NCBI GenBank assembly: GCA_938030665.1
Contig: CALHHY010000011.1
Coordinates: 1-47,181 of the forward strand
From: an uncultured Litoreibacter sp.
Lineage (GTDB): Bacteria; Pseudomonadota; Alphaproteobacteria; Rhodobacterales; Rhodobacteraceae
Direction: 5' to 3'
Length of the DNA: 47,181 bases
Within the stretch, counting starts at the first letter, position 1; each line of letters starts with the position of its first letter. Under the pieces are notes generated by a model. It saw only the letters and a program-made list of their open reading frames with translations, made no database searches and was not told the origin of the DNA. The translations under genes and the position numbers were made by a program. Positions 22,862 through 31,954 of the stretch are shown one piece after another.

Positions 22862-25336
22862 ATGGCGTTAGTGTTCAAATGGTCCGTCCGCATCTTCCTC
22901 TTCCTCGCCGCGCTGGCGGCGTTGGCGCTGACGGGCGTATATTACCTCGCCTCCAGATCGCTGCCCGATTACGGAGCCAGCTTCGAGGTGGCGGGCCTGA
23001 CCGCCCCCGTCGAGATCGTGCGCAACAATTCCGCCGTCCCGCATATTTTTGGCGAGACGGACGCGGATGTCTATTTCGGCCTCGGCTTCGCCCATGCCCA
23101 GGACCGGCTGTGGCAGATGACGATGCTGCGCCGCACCGCGCAAGGCCGCCTGTCAGAGCTGTTTGGCGAACGGACGCTGCGCACGGACGAGCTGCTGCGC
23201 CGCCTTGATCTGTACGGCCACGCGCAACGCTCCGTCGCGGCGCAGGATGCGAAAACGCGCGCCATGCTCGATGCCTATGCCGCCGGTGTAAACGCGTGGC
23301 TGCGGACGGTGAACGTGCAGGCCCTGGGACGCGGCGCGCCTGAGTTCTTCCTGTTCGCCCCTGAAATCGCGCCCTGGCAACCTGCCGATAGCCTGGCCCT
23401 GGTGAACGTCATGGCCCTGCAGCTGACCGGCGCCATGCAGCAGGAGGTGATCCGCGCCCGCGCCTCCCTCGCGCTGCCGGCGGAGCGGTTGCCCGACCTG
23501 CTGCCCGATGACCCGTCCGACGGGGTCGCCGCGCTGGATTACGCAGGCCTGTTTCCGGGGGTGGACCTGCCCCAGTTTGCGGATCTCACACCCCCTGATG
23601 ATCCGCTGGACAAGGCGCTGAACCCGGCCAAACACCGCGCACTTGCAGGGGCGTCCAACGCATTTGCCGCCGGCCCGTCCCGCTCCGCCGCCGGGGGGAC
23701 GCTGCTGGCCAATGACCCGCATCTGGGCCTCTCCGCGCCGTCAATCTGGTATCTTGCGCGGCTTGAGCTCACCTCAGGCGGCGTGATCGGCGGCACCATC
23801 CCCGGCATGCCCACGATCATGTCCGGCCGCAGCGCCAAGACCGGCTGGGCCGTCACCAGCGCCTATATCGACGACCAGGACGTCTATATCGAGAAGCTGA
23901 ACCCAGACAACGCGGACGAATACGCGACGCCGGACGGGTTCAAGCCCTTCCGCACCCGCCAATCCATCATCCGCGTCAAAGACAGCACGCCGGTGACTTT
24001 GACCCTGCGCTGGACCGAAAATGGCCCCGTGTTGCCGGGCTACCATTTCGATCTGGGTACGATCACCCCGGCGGGCCATGTCACGTCTGTGTCCTGGACG
24101 GCGCTCAGCGATCAGAACACCTCGCTGCAAGCCGCTCGCAAGATCATGGAGGCGCAGGACATCCCGGAGATGCTTGTAGCCTCCCAGGACCATGTCGCAC
24201 CTGGGCAAAACCTGACACTCGCCGATCTGAACGATGTGGCCTTCAAGACAATGGGCCACCTGCCCGACCGCGATCCTGCCCACCAGTCGCAAGGGCGCAT
24301 CCCCTCCCCCGGCTGGCTGTCTGAAAACCGGTGGCGCGGCGTCCTGCCTGATGCGTCCAACCCCGTGATCGCTGCACCGAAAGACGGCATTGTCGGCAAC
24401 ACCAACAACAAGGTCGTCGACCGCCCCTTCCCCGAACATGTCAGCTTCGTCTATGGCGATAGCCAGCGGGTGGAGCGCTGGCGGCGGCTGATGCTGGCCC
24501 GCCAGGTCCATACCCGCGACAGCTTCATAGAGGCCCAGCTTGACAGCGTCTCCTTCACGGCGCGCGCGCTGTTGCCGCTGATCGCGGGTGATCTGTGGTT
24601 TACCGGCGAACCCGCGGCCGAGGGCACGGTCGAGCGGCAGCGCCAACGCGCGCTTGAGCTGATGGCAAGCTGGAACGGCGAAATGTCCGAACATCTGCCC
24701 GAGCCGCTGATCTACGCAGCCTGGCTGCGGCAGCTGCAGCAGAGGCTGATCCGCGACGATATCGGCCCCCTGTCCGAAGAATTTCTGCATCTGGAGCCGC
24801 TCTTTATCGAACGCGTCTTTCGCGACATAGACGGGGCGTCGGCATGGTGCGACGTGATCCAGTCCGCCGCGACCGAGACATGCCTCGACGCCTCCCGCCT
24901 CGCGCTTGACGAGGCGCTACTATGGCTTACAGAAAAATACGGGCCCGCCATCGAAAGCTGGAGATGGGGTGACGCGCATGAGGCCACTCATGACCACCCG
25001 GTGCTGGGCACAATCCCGGTGCTCAGCTGGTTCGTCAATATCCGCCAATCCACCTCCGGCGGAGACAACACGCTGCTGCGCGGTCGCACCAGTGGCACCG
25101 GCCCTGATCCGTTTCAAAACGTCCACGCGGCAGGCTATCGCGGCGTCTATGATTTCGCTGACCCCGAAAGCTCGGTCTTTGTGATGGCAACGGGCCAGTC
25201 CGGCCATCCTGTCTCACGCCACTACGATGATCTGGGTGTGCTCTGGCGGCGCGGCGAATATATCCCGATGACGCTGGATCCCGCGCTTGCCTACGCGGGC
25301 GCCGTCGGCATCAATCGCCTGATCCCAACAAACTAA
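22862..25336 (+). CDS. Penicillin acylase-family N-terminal nucleophile hydrolase
   Basis: An 824-residue precursor of the penicillin/cephalosporin/acyl-homoserine-lactone acylase family. Residues 10-30 are a hydrophobic segment that could be a signal anchor, so the enzyme is at the membrane or in the periplasm. The alpha-chain motif GFAHAQDRLWQM is near residue 75. The autoproteolytic junction is LAGASNAFAAG: cleavage before Ser265 would free the nucleophile serine of the beta chain, where NDPHLGLSAPSIWYLARL (from about 287) follows. NNKVVDRPFPEHV and the late SGHPVSRHYDD are also family hallmarks. Related enzymes hydrolyse amides including quorum-sensing lactones, but the substrate cannot be assigned here. 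The ATG at 22862 follows GGAACAGTT; a longer frame begins before the membrane segment. Confidence 0.9.
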   Translation: MALVFKWSVRIFLFLAALAALALTGVYYLASRSLPDYGASFEVAGLTAPVEIVRNNSAVPHIFGETDADVYFGLGFAHAQDRLWQMTMLRRTAQGRLSELFGERTLRTDELLRRLDLYGHAQRSVAAQDAKTRAMLDAYAAGVNAWLRTVNVQALGRGAPEFFLFAPEIAPWQPADSLALVNVMALQLTGAMQQEVIRARASLALPAERLPDLLPDDPSDGVAALDYAGLFPGVDLPQFADLTPPDDPLDKALNPAKHRALAGASNAFAAGPSRSAAGGTLLANDPHLGLSAPSIWYLARLELTSGGVIGGTIPGMPTIMSGRSAKTGWAVTSAYIDDQDVYIEKLNPDNADEYATPDGFKPFRTRQSIIRVKDSTPVTLTLRWTENGPVLPGYHFDLGTITPAGHVTSVSWTALSDQNTSLQAARKIMEAQDIPEMLVASQDHVAPGQNLTLADLNDVAFKTMGHLPDRDPAHQSQGRIPSPGWLSENRWRGVLPDASNPVIAAPKDGIVGNTNNKVVDRPFPEHVSFVYGDSQRVERWRRLMLARQVHTRDSFIEAQLDSVSFTARALLPLIAGDLWFTGEPAAEGTVERQRQRALELMASWNGEMSEHLPEPLIYAAWLRQLQQRLIRDDIGPLSEEFLHLEPLFIERVFRDIDGASAWCDVIQSAATETCLDASRLALDEALLWLTEKYGPAIESWRWGDAHEATHDHPVLGTIPVLSWFVNIRQSTSGGDNTLLRGRTSGTGPDPFQNVHAAGYRGVYDFADPESSVFVMATGQSGHPVSRHYDDLGVLWRRGEYIPMTLDPALAYAGAVGINRLIPTN

Positions 25337-25383
25337 ACACAAAAAACTCCCCTTCATTGCTCGAAAAAATATGCATTAGGGGT

Positions 25384-25406
25384 CCGGGGAGGTGAAACCT
25401 CCCCGG
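25384..25406. repeat. Perfect intergenic hairpin
   Basis: CCGGGGAGGT (25384-25393) and ACCTCCCCGG (25397-25406) are perfect inverted repeats with a three-base GAA loop, between convergent genes. No T run follows in either direction. It may slow both polymerases or belong to a dispersed hairpin repeat; only one copy is in the window. Confidence 0.6.
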
Positions 25407-25438
25407 CGTCACGACGCGCGACAGCGCGGCGCAAAACC

Positions 25439-25840
25439 TCAGAAAATAACGCGCGCCAGCGCCACACCTGAAACCGCTGAGACAGCCGTCACGGTGATCC
25501 CCCAGCACAGATCCACCACGACCATTTCCCAGCTCCACCCTTTGGTCACCGCCAGGGAGGTAAATTCATATGTGCCAAACCCGATCGCACCGATGATCGC
25601 CGCGTTACCGGCAACCCACCAAAGCGACCGCTCCGCCGCCATCGCAGGCATCGAGACGAACCACAGCACCCCTGCCACGTAGAAGGCATAAAACAACAGC
25701 GCCGGGCCAAGCCGGGGGCTGTCGCGCAGAAGCTCAGGCACGTGGCGCTCAAAGACCGGTTTGACAACGACACCCAAGCCCAGGAAATCGATCAGCAGAA
25801 AGACCGCGAGGGTCACAAGGTAGATGGTAGCGGTGGTCAT
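25439..25840 (-). CDS. DUF2177 family membrane protein
   Basis: A 133-residue inner-membrane protein with four hydrophobic segments covering most of its length. The block FAFYVAGVLWFV-like sequence (seen as FYAFYVAGVLWFVSMPA), then GAIGFGTYEFTSLAVTKGWSWEMVVVDLCWG-type segment in two helices, matches DUF2177. The stretch YEFTSLA and the DLCWG helix are the most conserved parts. The function of the family is unknown. It lies just after hflX on the same strand with a 10-base gap, so it is likely the last gene of the ntr-hfq-hflX transcript or a separate small unit. Confidence 0.88.
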   Translation of the reverse strand: MTTATIYLVTLAVFLLIDFLGLGVVVKPVFERHVPELLRDSPRLGPALLFYAFYVAGVLWFVSMPAMAAERSLWWVAGNAAIIGAIGFGTYEFTSLAVTKGWSWEMVVVDLCWGITVTAVSAVSGVALARVIF

Positions 25841-25851
25841 GGCATCAGCCC

Positions 25852-27150
25852 CTATATGCGGCCAAAAGCCTTCTCGAACTGGGCTTTCTGTTTGGCGGTC
25901 CAGCTGACAGATAGGGCAAAACCCGCCTCTGTCGCCTCCTCGCCGTCAACCACGTCCTGTTCAAACAGCCAGGCCCGCTCGCGGCCCGCGTCAAAACCTA
26001 AAGCAAGCTCCTCACTGATCACCGCCTCAGTCACCGCATCAGATATCGCAGCCAGCAGCCCGTCCATGCCCGCGCCGGTCAGGGCGGAGGTCACAAAAAT
26101 CGCCTCGTCGCGGTCGGCCATATTTGTGCGGCTTTCCAGATCAGCAGGCGATAGCCGGTCGAGCTTGTTCCACACCTCCAGCACCGGCACCTCAGTGCGC
26201 ACGCCCAGATCATCCAGGATGCGGGCTACATCAGCGGCCTGCGCGTCCGTCTCGGGGTGCGAAATGTCGCGCACATGGCAGATCAGATCGGCCGACAGCA
26301 CTTCTTCCAGCGTGGCGCGAAAAGCCGCGACAAGCTGGGTCGGCAGGTCGGAGATGAACCCAACCGTGTCTGACAGGATCACATCCACCCCATCCGGCAA
26401 AGTGACGGATCGCATGGTCGGATCTAGCGTGGCAAAAAGCATGTCCTTGACCATCACATCGGCCCCGGTCAGCCGGTTGAACAGCGTTGATTTGCCCGCG
26501 TTCGTGTAGCCCACCAGCGCCACAATCGGATAGGGGACCTTGGCGCGGGCAGCGCGGTGCAGTTCTCGGGTTTTGACGGTCTTGTCTAGCTGCGTCTTGA
26601 TCTTGTTGATCCGCTCGTCGATGGCGCGGCGGTCGGCCTCGATCTGGGTCTCACCCGGCCCGCCCACAAATCCCAAGCCGCCGCGCTGACGCTCAAGGTG
26701 AGTCCAGGCGCGCACCAGCCGGGTCCGTTGGTAGGACAGCGCTGCCAGCTCCACCTGCAACACCCCTTCCCGCGTCGCGGCCCGGTCAGAGAAGATTTCC
26801 AAAATCAGCCCCGTCCGGTCGAGGATCTTGACTTTCCACTCTTTCTCCAGATTGCGCTGCTGCACGGGCGTCACGGGGCCGTCGATCAGGACAAGCTCCA
26901 CCTCATGGGCCTTGAAGCGGTCGCGCAGCTCGTCAATCTTGCCGGTGCCGAAAAGCGTGCCTGCCCGCAGGCGCGGCAGCGGCACGACCTCTTGGCCCAC
27001 AAGCTCAAGGCCTGGCAGTGCCTCGCCCAGGGCCACGGCTTCGGCCAGTGCCTCCGCGGGCGCGCGCGCCTGAGACGTGTCGCGGGTTTTCAGATCTGGA
27101 TGCAGGACCCAGGTGCGGGTGGTGCGGGGCGTGTCGATTTCGTGAATCAG
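25852..27150 (-). CDS. hflX: Ribosome-associated GTPase HflX, probably CTG start
   Basis: A 432-residue GTPase that binds the 50S subunit and splits stalled or stressed ribosomes. The N-terminal HflX domain ([24 protein letters not shown] with the glycine-rich loop) is followed by the G domain: P-loop GYTNAGKS (about 214-221 in this numbering), DTVGF, and NKLD. The first GTG start at 27036 would omit 38 codons ([20 protein letters not shown]...) that continue the frame with normal codon use and belong to the family N-terminus. In that stretch the only start-like codon is CTG at 27150, overlapping the hfq stop (CTGA), with AAGG seven bases upstream. I therefore place the start there. Confidence 0.9.
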   Translation of the reverse strand: MIHEIDTPRTTRTWVLHPDLKTRDTSQARAPAEALAEAVALGEALPGLELVGQEVVPLPRLRAGTLFGTGKIDELRDRFKAHEVELVLIDGPVTPVQQRNLEKEWKVKILDRTGLILEIFSDRAATREGVLQVELAALSYQRTRLVRAWTHLERQRGGLGFVGGPGETQIEADRRAIDERINKIKTQLDKTVKTRELHRAARAKVPYPIVALVGYTNAGKSTLFNRLTGADVMVKDMLFATLDPTMRSVTLPDGVDVILSDTVGFISDLPTQLVAAFRATLEEVLSADLICHVRDISHPETDAQAADVARILDDLGVRTEVPVLEVWNKLDRLSPADLESRTNMADRDEAIFVTSALTGAGMDGLLAAISDAVTEAVISEELALGFDAGRERAWLFEQDVVDGEEATEAGFALSVSWTAKQKAQFEKAFGRI

Positions 27151-27380
27151 TCGTCGCCTTCATAAAGGCTGATTGGCGCGGAGGGCATAATGGTCGAGAT
27201 GGCGCCCTTGAACACCAGCTGGGACTGCCCGTCGCGGCGCAACAGCACGCAGAAATTGTCAAACCAGGTGATAACCCCCTGCAATTTGACCCCGTTGATC
27301 AGAAAAATCGTGACCGGAATTTTCTCTTTGCGTACATGGTTGAGAAATACATCTTGCAGGTTTTGCTTGTCAGCGGCCAT
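27147..27380 (-). CDS. hfq: RNA chaperone Hfq
   Basis: A 77-residue protein that forms hexameric rings and pairs small RNAs with messenger RNAs. The Sm1 motif region ([33 protein letters not shown]) and the Sm2 region ([12 protein letters not shown]) are intact, as is the NFCVLLRR strand between. The C-terminal tail is short, as usual in alphaproteobacteria. The ATG at 27380 follows AAAAGG with nine-base spacing and gives the family length; the frame open to 27497 adds non-homologous residues. Its stop overlaps the proposed hflX start, so the two are translationally coupled, and the pair is the conserved hfq-hflX couple. Confidence 0.96.
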   Translation of the reverse strand: MAADKQNLQDVFLNHVRKEKIPVTIFLINGVKLQGVITWFDNFCVLLRRDGQSQLVFKGAISTIMPSAPISLYEGDD

Positions 27381-27531
27381 GTCGATATGCCTTTTGATCG
27401 GTTCTTTTTTTGATGGTCGGGCACCGCTTTGGGCGGGGCGTCTGTCCCAAGTCGATGCAAAGTATGTCCCGAGCGCCCGGAAACTTCCAGCCCCCAATTT
27501 GCCCCGCGCGTAACCTGGTCCAAACCGTGAC

Positions 27532-29037
27532 TTATGCGCGCCAGAAATCGGGATTGAACAGCGCGATGATGGCCAATGCCTCGAGCCGGCCCAGCACCAT
27601 GGCAGCCATCAGTATCGACTTGGCATGCATCGGCAAATCCGCGTAGGTGATCGTCTCCAGCGCCACATCCGCCAGCGGCCCGGTGGTTGACAGGGCCGAG
27701 ATGGTGAAGGCGATGGCCGCCTCGAACTCCAGCCCTGTGGCGGCCAACCCCAGCACCACGGCGGCGATGGAAATGGCGAACAACATGAAGAATATCCAGG
27801 CGATGAACGCGCCTTCGCGGCGGACCGACCGGCCCAGCTTACCGGCAGCCCCAATTGAGTTCGGATGCACCAGCCGCCCCATTTCGCGCGTGCCGTGCTT
27901 ATAAAGCGCATAGACCCTGAGCAGCTTCACCCCGCCCGCAGTCGTGGCCACCCCGCCCCCGATAATGGCGAGCCCCGCGAGAAGAATGCCCGGCGTAGGC
28001 AGGCCGGACCAGGAGCGGGCGGCTTCCCAATCATGGCTGGCAAAGCCGGTGGTCGTCAGGAAGGACATCACCGTAAAGACCGCGCCCCATAGCGCGCGGA
28101 TGGCGGCGAGGGGGTCGGCGGCCTCCTCCTGCTCCAACGCGCCGACCCAGTGGCGCAGGAACAGGACGGTCGGCAAGGCCACGACGATGATAAGCGCCAT
28201 CAGCATCTCCCGGTCTTCGCGCAGCCGGCGAAACAACGACTGCCCCGCCTCATTGACGAAAGCCAGCCGAGAGACGGCGAGGAACATGAACCCGAAGATC
28301 AAAATCTCCGAAAAGACGTCCACCTGCCAGAAATTCAACCCACCCGAGGGCGTGATGCCGCTGGTCGCCAAGGTCGACATGGCCAGGCACAGGCTCAGAA
28401 ACGGCGCGGTGCCCGCCATCACCAAACCCAGCCACAGCAGCCCTGTAGCCGCCAGATAAATCGGGAAAAGCTGCGCGGTGAAACGCAGGATGCGGCCCTG
28501 CGGGTCGCTGGCGCGGATCACCTGATCGGCGGGCGAGGACCGGCGGATCGGGCGCAAGACCTCGAACCCGCCAAGGTTCAGCGGCGCGAGGATGGCGACC
28601 GCCGCGATCAGGATCACAAATCCCCCCATCCAGCCCACCAGCGCGCGCCACAGATGGATGGGTGCCGCGACGCTCGCGGGTGGATCAATCACGCTGGCCC
28701 CGGTCGTCGTCATCGACGACACCATCTCGAAATAGACATCGAAGAAGGTCATGCCATTGGCGGCCTCGTGCATCGGCAGGGCCATCACCACGGGAAGCCC
28801 GGCATAGGCGGCGATAAGGGTCAAAAGCTGGCCACGCGCCAGATGGGTAATGGGCCGGCCGTAGGTTGCCAGCCCGATCAGCGCGGTGACCACGCCCACC
28901 AGCACGGACATGTAGAAAAACGGCTGCGCCACGCGGTGCTGATCGAGATAAAGCGCATATCCCGCCGGGATCAGCATTGCCGCCGCGCTCACCCCGAGGA
29001 GGATGACGAAAAGCGGCAGTTTCTCCAACATGCGCAT
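27532..29037 (-). CDS. trkH: Potassium uptake protein TrkH
   Basis: A 501-residue pore subunit of the Trk potassium system with about ten hydrophobic segments. Four selectivity-filter glycine segments can be read: [36 protein letters not shown] and [12 protein letters not shown], one per pseudo-repeat. The start is the ATG at 29037, seven bases after the trkA stop; a second ATG lies two codons later. It completes the transporter with trkA immediately upstream, and is followed 150 bases later by hfq. Placement of trkAH between ntrX and hfq is seen in relatives of this group. Confidence 0.94.
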   Translation of the reverse strand: MRMLEKLPLFVILLGVSAAAMLIPAGYALYLDQHRVAQPFFYMSVLVGVVTALIGLATYGRPITHLARGQLLTLIAAYAGLPVVMALPMHEAANGMTFFDVYFEMVSSMTTTGASVIDPPASVAAPIHLWRALVGWMGGFVILIAAVAILAPLNLGGFEVLRPIRRSSPADQVIRASDPQGRILRFTAQLFPIYLAATGLLWLGLVMAGTAPFLSLCLAMSTLATSGITPSGGLNFWQVDVFSEILIFGFMFLAVSRLAFVNEAGQSLFRRLREDREMLMALIIVVALPTVLFLRHWVGALEQEEAADPLAAIRALWGAVFTVMSFLTTTGFASHDWEAARSWSGLPTPGILLAGLAIIGGGVATTAGGVKLLRVYALYKHGTREMGRLVHPNSIGAAGKLGRSVRREGAFIAWIFFMLFAISIAAVVLGLAATGLEFEAAIAFTISALSTTGPLADVALETITYADLPMHAKSILMAAMVLGRLEALAIIALFNPDFWRA

Positions 29038-29044
29038 GGCCGGC

Positions 29045-30421
29045 CTAGAAGAACTGGATGGAGACCTGCAAGAGCCGCTCCACCTCCGGCACATCCTGGG
29101 CCAGCGCGAAGATGACGATCACATCCCCCTCGTCGATCCGTGTGGCCCCTTGCGGGCGCAGCACCTTCTTGCCCTTGCGCAGGGCGCCGACCAAAACCCC
29201 TTCGGGGAAGGAAATGTCGCGGATCAGCTGCCCGGCAATCGGCGAGGTGGACAGCACCTGCGCCTCGATCACCTCCGCCTCCGCATCGCCAAGCGAATAG
29301 ATCTGGCGTACCCGCCCATGCCGCACATGGCGCAGGATTGACGACACCGTGGTCGCGCGCGGGTTGATATAGGCGTCAATGCCCAAAGGCTCCATCAGCG
29401 GGATCAGCGTCGGGTCATTGATCAGGCAGATCGCCATCGGGCAGCCATCGGCCTTGGCGCGCACGGCGGCCAGCATGTTGGTCTTGTCGTCATCGGTGAC
29501 AGCCAGAACCGCATCCGCGCGGGAGATATTGGCCTCCTGCAGCAGATCCCCGTTCAGCCCGTCGCCATGCAGCACGATGGTGCGATCCAATGCGTCGGCG
29601 GCCAGCTCTGCGCAGCGGCGGTTCTTCTCGATCACCTTGGCGCGCACCCGCTCCGTGCGGGCCTCCAGCACGCGGGCAACGGCAAGGCCCACATTGCCGC
29701 CGCCAATGATGACCACCCGTTCCTGCTTTTTCTGGATCTTGCCAAAAATCTCCATCGCGCGGGTAACGTCGTCGCGATGCGTGGCCAGATAGATCTGGTC
29801 GCCGCCAAATAGCTGGTCCCCTGCTTCCGGCGCAAAAAGCCGCCTCTCGCGGCGGACGCCCACCACCACGGCGCGCAAGGTAGAAAACAGGTCGGTCAGC
29901 TGGCGCAAAGGTGTGTTCAGGACCGGGCAATCCTCGTCCAGCTGGATGCCCAGCAGCTGTATCTCACCGCCCAGAAAGCTTTCCGTGTCAAAGGCAGCTG
30001 GGCTGGCAAGGCGCTGCAACGCGGCTTCCGCCACCTCCTTTTCGGGGGAGATCACAACGTCAATCGGCAGGTGATCGCGCCGGTAGAGGTCAGAATAAAT
30101 CGCGTTCAGGTAGGATTGCGCCCGCAGCCGCGCGATCTTTCGCGGCACCGCAAAGACCGAATGGGCGACCTGGCAGGTTACCATATTCACCTCGTCCGAG
30201 AAGGTCGCGGCGATAATCATATCCGCGTCCCGCGCACCGGCCGCATCCAGAATGTCGGGGTAGCTGGCATTGCCGGTGATGCCCTGGACGTCCAGCGTTT
30301 CAGTGGCCCGCGCAACCAGGTCGCCATCATTGTCGACCACGGTTACCGCGTTATTCTCGCCCGACAAATGCCGCGCGATCTGCCATCCAACCTGGCCGGC
30401 CCCGCAGATAATGACCTTCAT
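29045..30421 (-). CDS. trkA: Trk potassium system regulatory subunit TrkA
   Basis: A 458-residue cytoplasmic protein with two RCK modules in tandem. The first starts MKVIICGAGQVGWQIARHLSG and has its acidic residue in VVDNDGDLV. The second starts near residue 232 with VVIIGGGNVGLAVARVLE. Each is followed by a TrkA-C domain (SFLGGEIQLLGIQLDEDCP; EVIEAQVLSTSPIAGQLI). It binds NAD(H) and gates TrkH. The ATG at 30421 has GAGGACAG upstream. There are about 100 bases between it and the ntrX stop, with no visible terminator. Confidence 0.95.
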   Translation of the reverse strand: MKVIICGAGQVGWQIARHLSGENNAVTVVDNDGDLVARATETLDVQGITGNASYPDILDAAGARDADMIIAATFSDEVNMVTCQVAHSVFAVPRKIARLRAQSYLNAIYSDLYRRDHLPIDVVISPEKEVAEAALQRLASPAAFDTESFLGGEIQLLGIQLDEDCPVLNTPLRQLTDLFSTLRAVVVGVRRERRLFAPEAGDQLFGGDQIYLATHRDDVTRAMEIFGKIQKKQERVVIIGGGNVGLAVARVLEARTERVRAKVIEKNRRCAELAADALDRTIVLHGDGLNGDLLQEANISRADAVLAVTDDDKTNMLAAVRAKADGCPMAICLINDPTLIPLMEPLGIDAYINPRATTVSSILRHVRHGRVRQIYSLGDAEAEVIEAQVLSTSPIAGQLIRDISFPEGVLVGALRKGKKVLRPQGATRIDEGDVIVIFALAQDVPEVERLLQVSIQFF

Positions 30422-30524
30422 GGGCGCTGTCCTCTTTCGTCAGAGGGATTGCATGGCAGATGGGGCATGGGCGGTCAACAATATGTGATGCACCACGCCC
30501 CTGTTCCGGGCAAAGGCCCCTGCC

Positions 30525-31940
30525 CTAGTCGTCCACGGGCTCCAGGTCGTCCTGCACCTCCGCCACCCGCGCGCCTGCCTTGTTGGAGGTCACGACGCCA
30601 AGCGATTTCAGTTTCCGGTGCAGGGCGGAGCGTTCCATCCCCACAAAAGACGCCGTGCGGGAGATATTGCCACCGAAGCGGTTGATCTGCGTCATCAGAT
30701 ATTCCCGCTCGAACAGCTCGCGTGCCTCGCGCAGGGGCAAGGTGGCCAGCGTGCCGCTGATTTTCAGCCCCTCGCCTTCCTCACCGCTGCCGTCGGCATT
30801 GGGCAGCTCTTTGGCTTGGATATCGCCCTCGCCCGGCCCCAAGATCAGAACCCGCTCCATGATGTTCTTCAATTGGCGGATGTTGCCGGGCCACGGCATG
30901 GTTTGGAGCAGCGCAGCGGCGTCTTCTGACATGCCGCGCAGGGGCAGGCCTTGCACTTTGTTAAACATATCCACGAAGAAATCAGCCAGCCGCGGGATGT
31001 CTTCCCGGCGGTCCTCGAGTCCGGGCACCTGAATGGGCACAACGTTCAGCCGATGATACAGCTCTTCGCGGAATTTTCCCTTCTCGATTTCGGCCTCAAG
31101 ATTGCGATTGGTGGCGGAGATGACGCGCAAATCAACGCGTACTTTGTCATTGCCGCCCACACGCTGGAAGCTTTGTTCCACCAGCACGCGCAGAATTTTT
31201 GACTGGGTCCCCAGTGGCATGTCGGCCACCTCGTCGAAGAAAACCACGCCGCCATGGGCCTGCTCCAGCAGCCCCGGCTCGATGCCGCGCTCCTTAGTTT
31301 CGCGGCCAAACAATACCTCTTCCATCCGCTCGGGCTCAACCGTGGCGCAGTTGACCGTGACAAAAGACGCGTGGGAGCGGTTGGAGTGGCTGTGGATATA
31401 ACGGGCCGCAACCTCTTTGCCTGCACCCGCAGGCCCCGTCAGCATCACCCGCCCGTTTGAATTCGTGACCTTTTCCAACTGGCTTTGCAGCGCGCGAAAA
31501 GCGGCGCTGTCGCCGATCATTTCGGCATTTAATACCTCGCCGCGTTTCAGCTGGGAATTCTCTGCCCGCAGCCGCGAGGCCTCCATCGCGCGGGATATCA
31601 CAACCATCAGCTGGTCGATGTTGAAGGGCTTTTCAATGAAGTCGTACGCACCCTGCTTTATCGCCGCGACCGCAATCTCGATATTGCCATGACCCGAAAT
31701 AATAACGACCGGGATTTCCGGGTTGTCGCGTTTTACATGCTTCAGGATGTCGATGCCGTCCATGGCCGAGTCCTTCAGCCAGATATCAAGGATCATCAGT
31801 CCCGGCGGCTCACTATTCAGCTCGGCCATGCATTGCTCCGACGTGCCGGCAAGGCGGGTCGTGTAGCCCTCATCGACCAGAATGTCCGAGATCAGCTCTC
31901 GAATATCACGCTCGTCGTCTACAATCAGAATATCGCTCAT
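30525..31940 (-). CDS. ntrX: Nitrogen/redox response regulator NtrX
   Basis: A 471-residue response regulator, partner of the kinase NtrY. Residues 1-120 form the receiver domain (VDDERDIREL, phosphoacceptor in LMILDIWLKDS, later IEKPF). The central AAA domain begins near 145: its Walker A is GPAGAGKE rather than the usual GESGTGKE. The sigma54-contact GAFTGA loop is replaced by GRETKERGIEPG. Walker B is VVFFDEVAD. The C-terminal Fis-type helix-turn-helix (ISRTASFVGMERSALHRKLKSLGV) is intact. The missing GAFTGA means it is unlikely to activate sigma54 polymerase. It starts 14 bases after ntrY with a GAGGAGA site. Confidence 0.94.
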   Translation of the reverse strand: MSDILIVDDERDIRELISDILVDEGYTTRLAGTSEQCMAELNSEPPGLMILDIWLKDSAMDGIDILKHVKRDNPEIPVVIISGHGNIEIAVAAIKQGAYDFIEKPFNIDQLMVVISRAMEASRLRAENSQLKRGEVLNAEMIGDSAAFRALQSQLEKVTNSNGRVMLTGPAGAGKEVAARYIHSHSNRSHASFVTVNCATVEPERMEEVLFGRETKERGIEPGLLEQAHGGVVFFDEVADMPLGTQSKILRVLVEQSFQRVGGNDKVRVDLRVISATNRNLEAEIEKGKFREELYHRLNVVPIQVPGLEDRREDIPRLADFFVDMFNKVQGLPLRGMSEDAAALLQTMPWPGNIRQLKNIMERVLILGPGEGDIQAKELPNADGSGEEGEGLKISGTLATLPLREARELFEREYLMTQINRFGGNISRTASFVGMERSALHRKLKSLGVVTSNKAGARVAEVQDDLEPVDD

Positions 31941-31954
31941 TTGGGTCTCCTCAG

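Noticed and set aside
28150-29115. A 321-codon open frame opposite trkH, rich in His, Arg and Gln
   Set aside because: Composition is typical of antisense of a high-G+C membrane protein gene; trkH on the other strand is complete.
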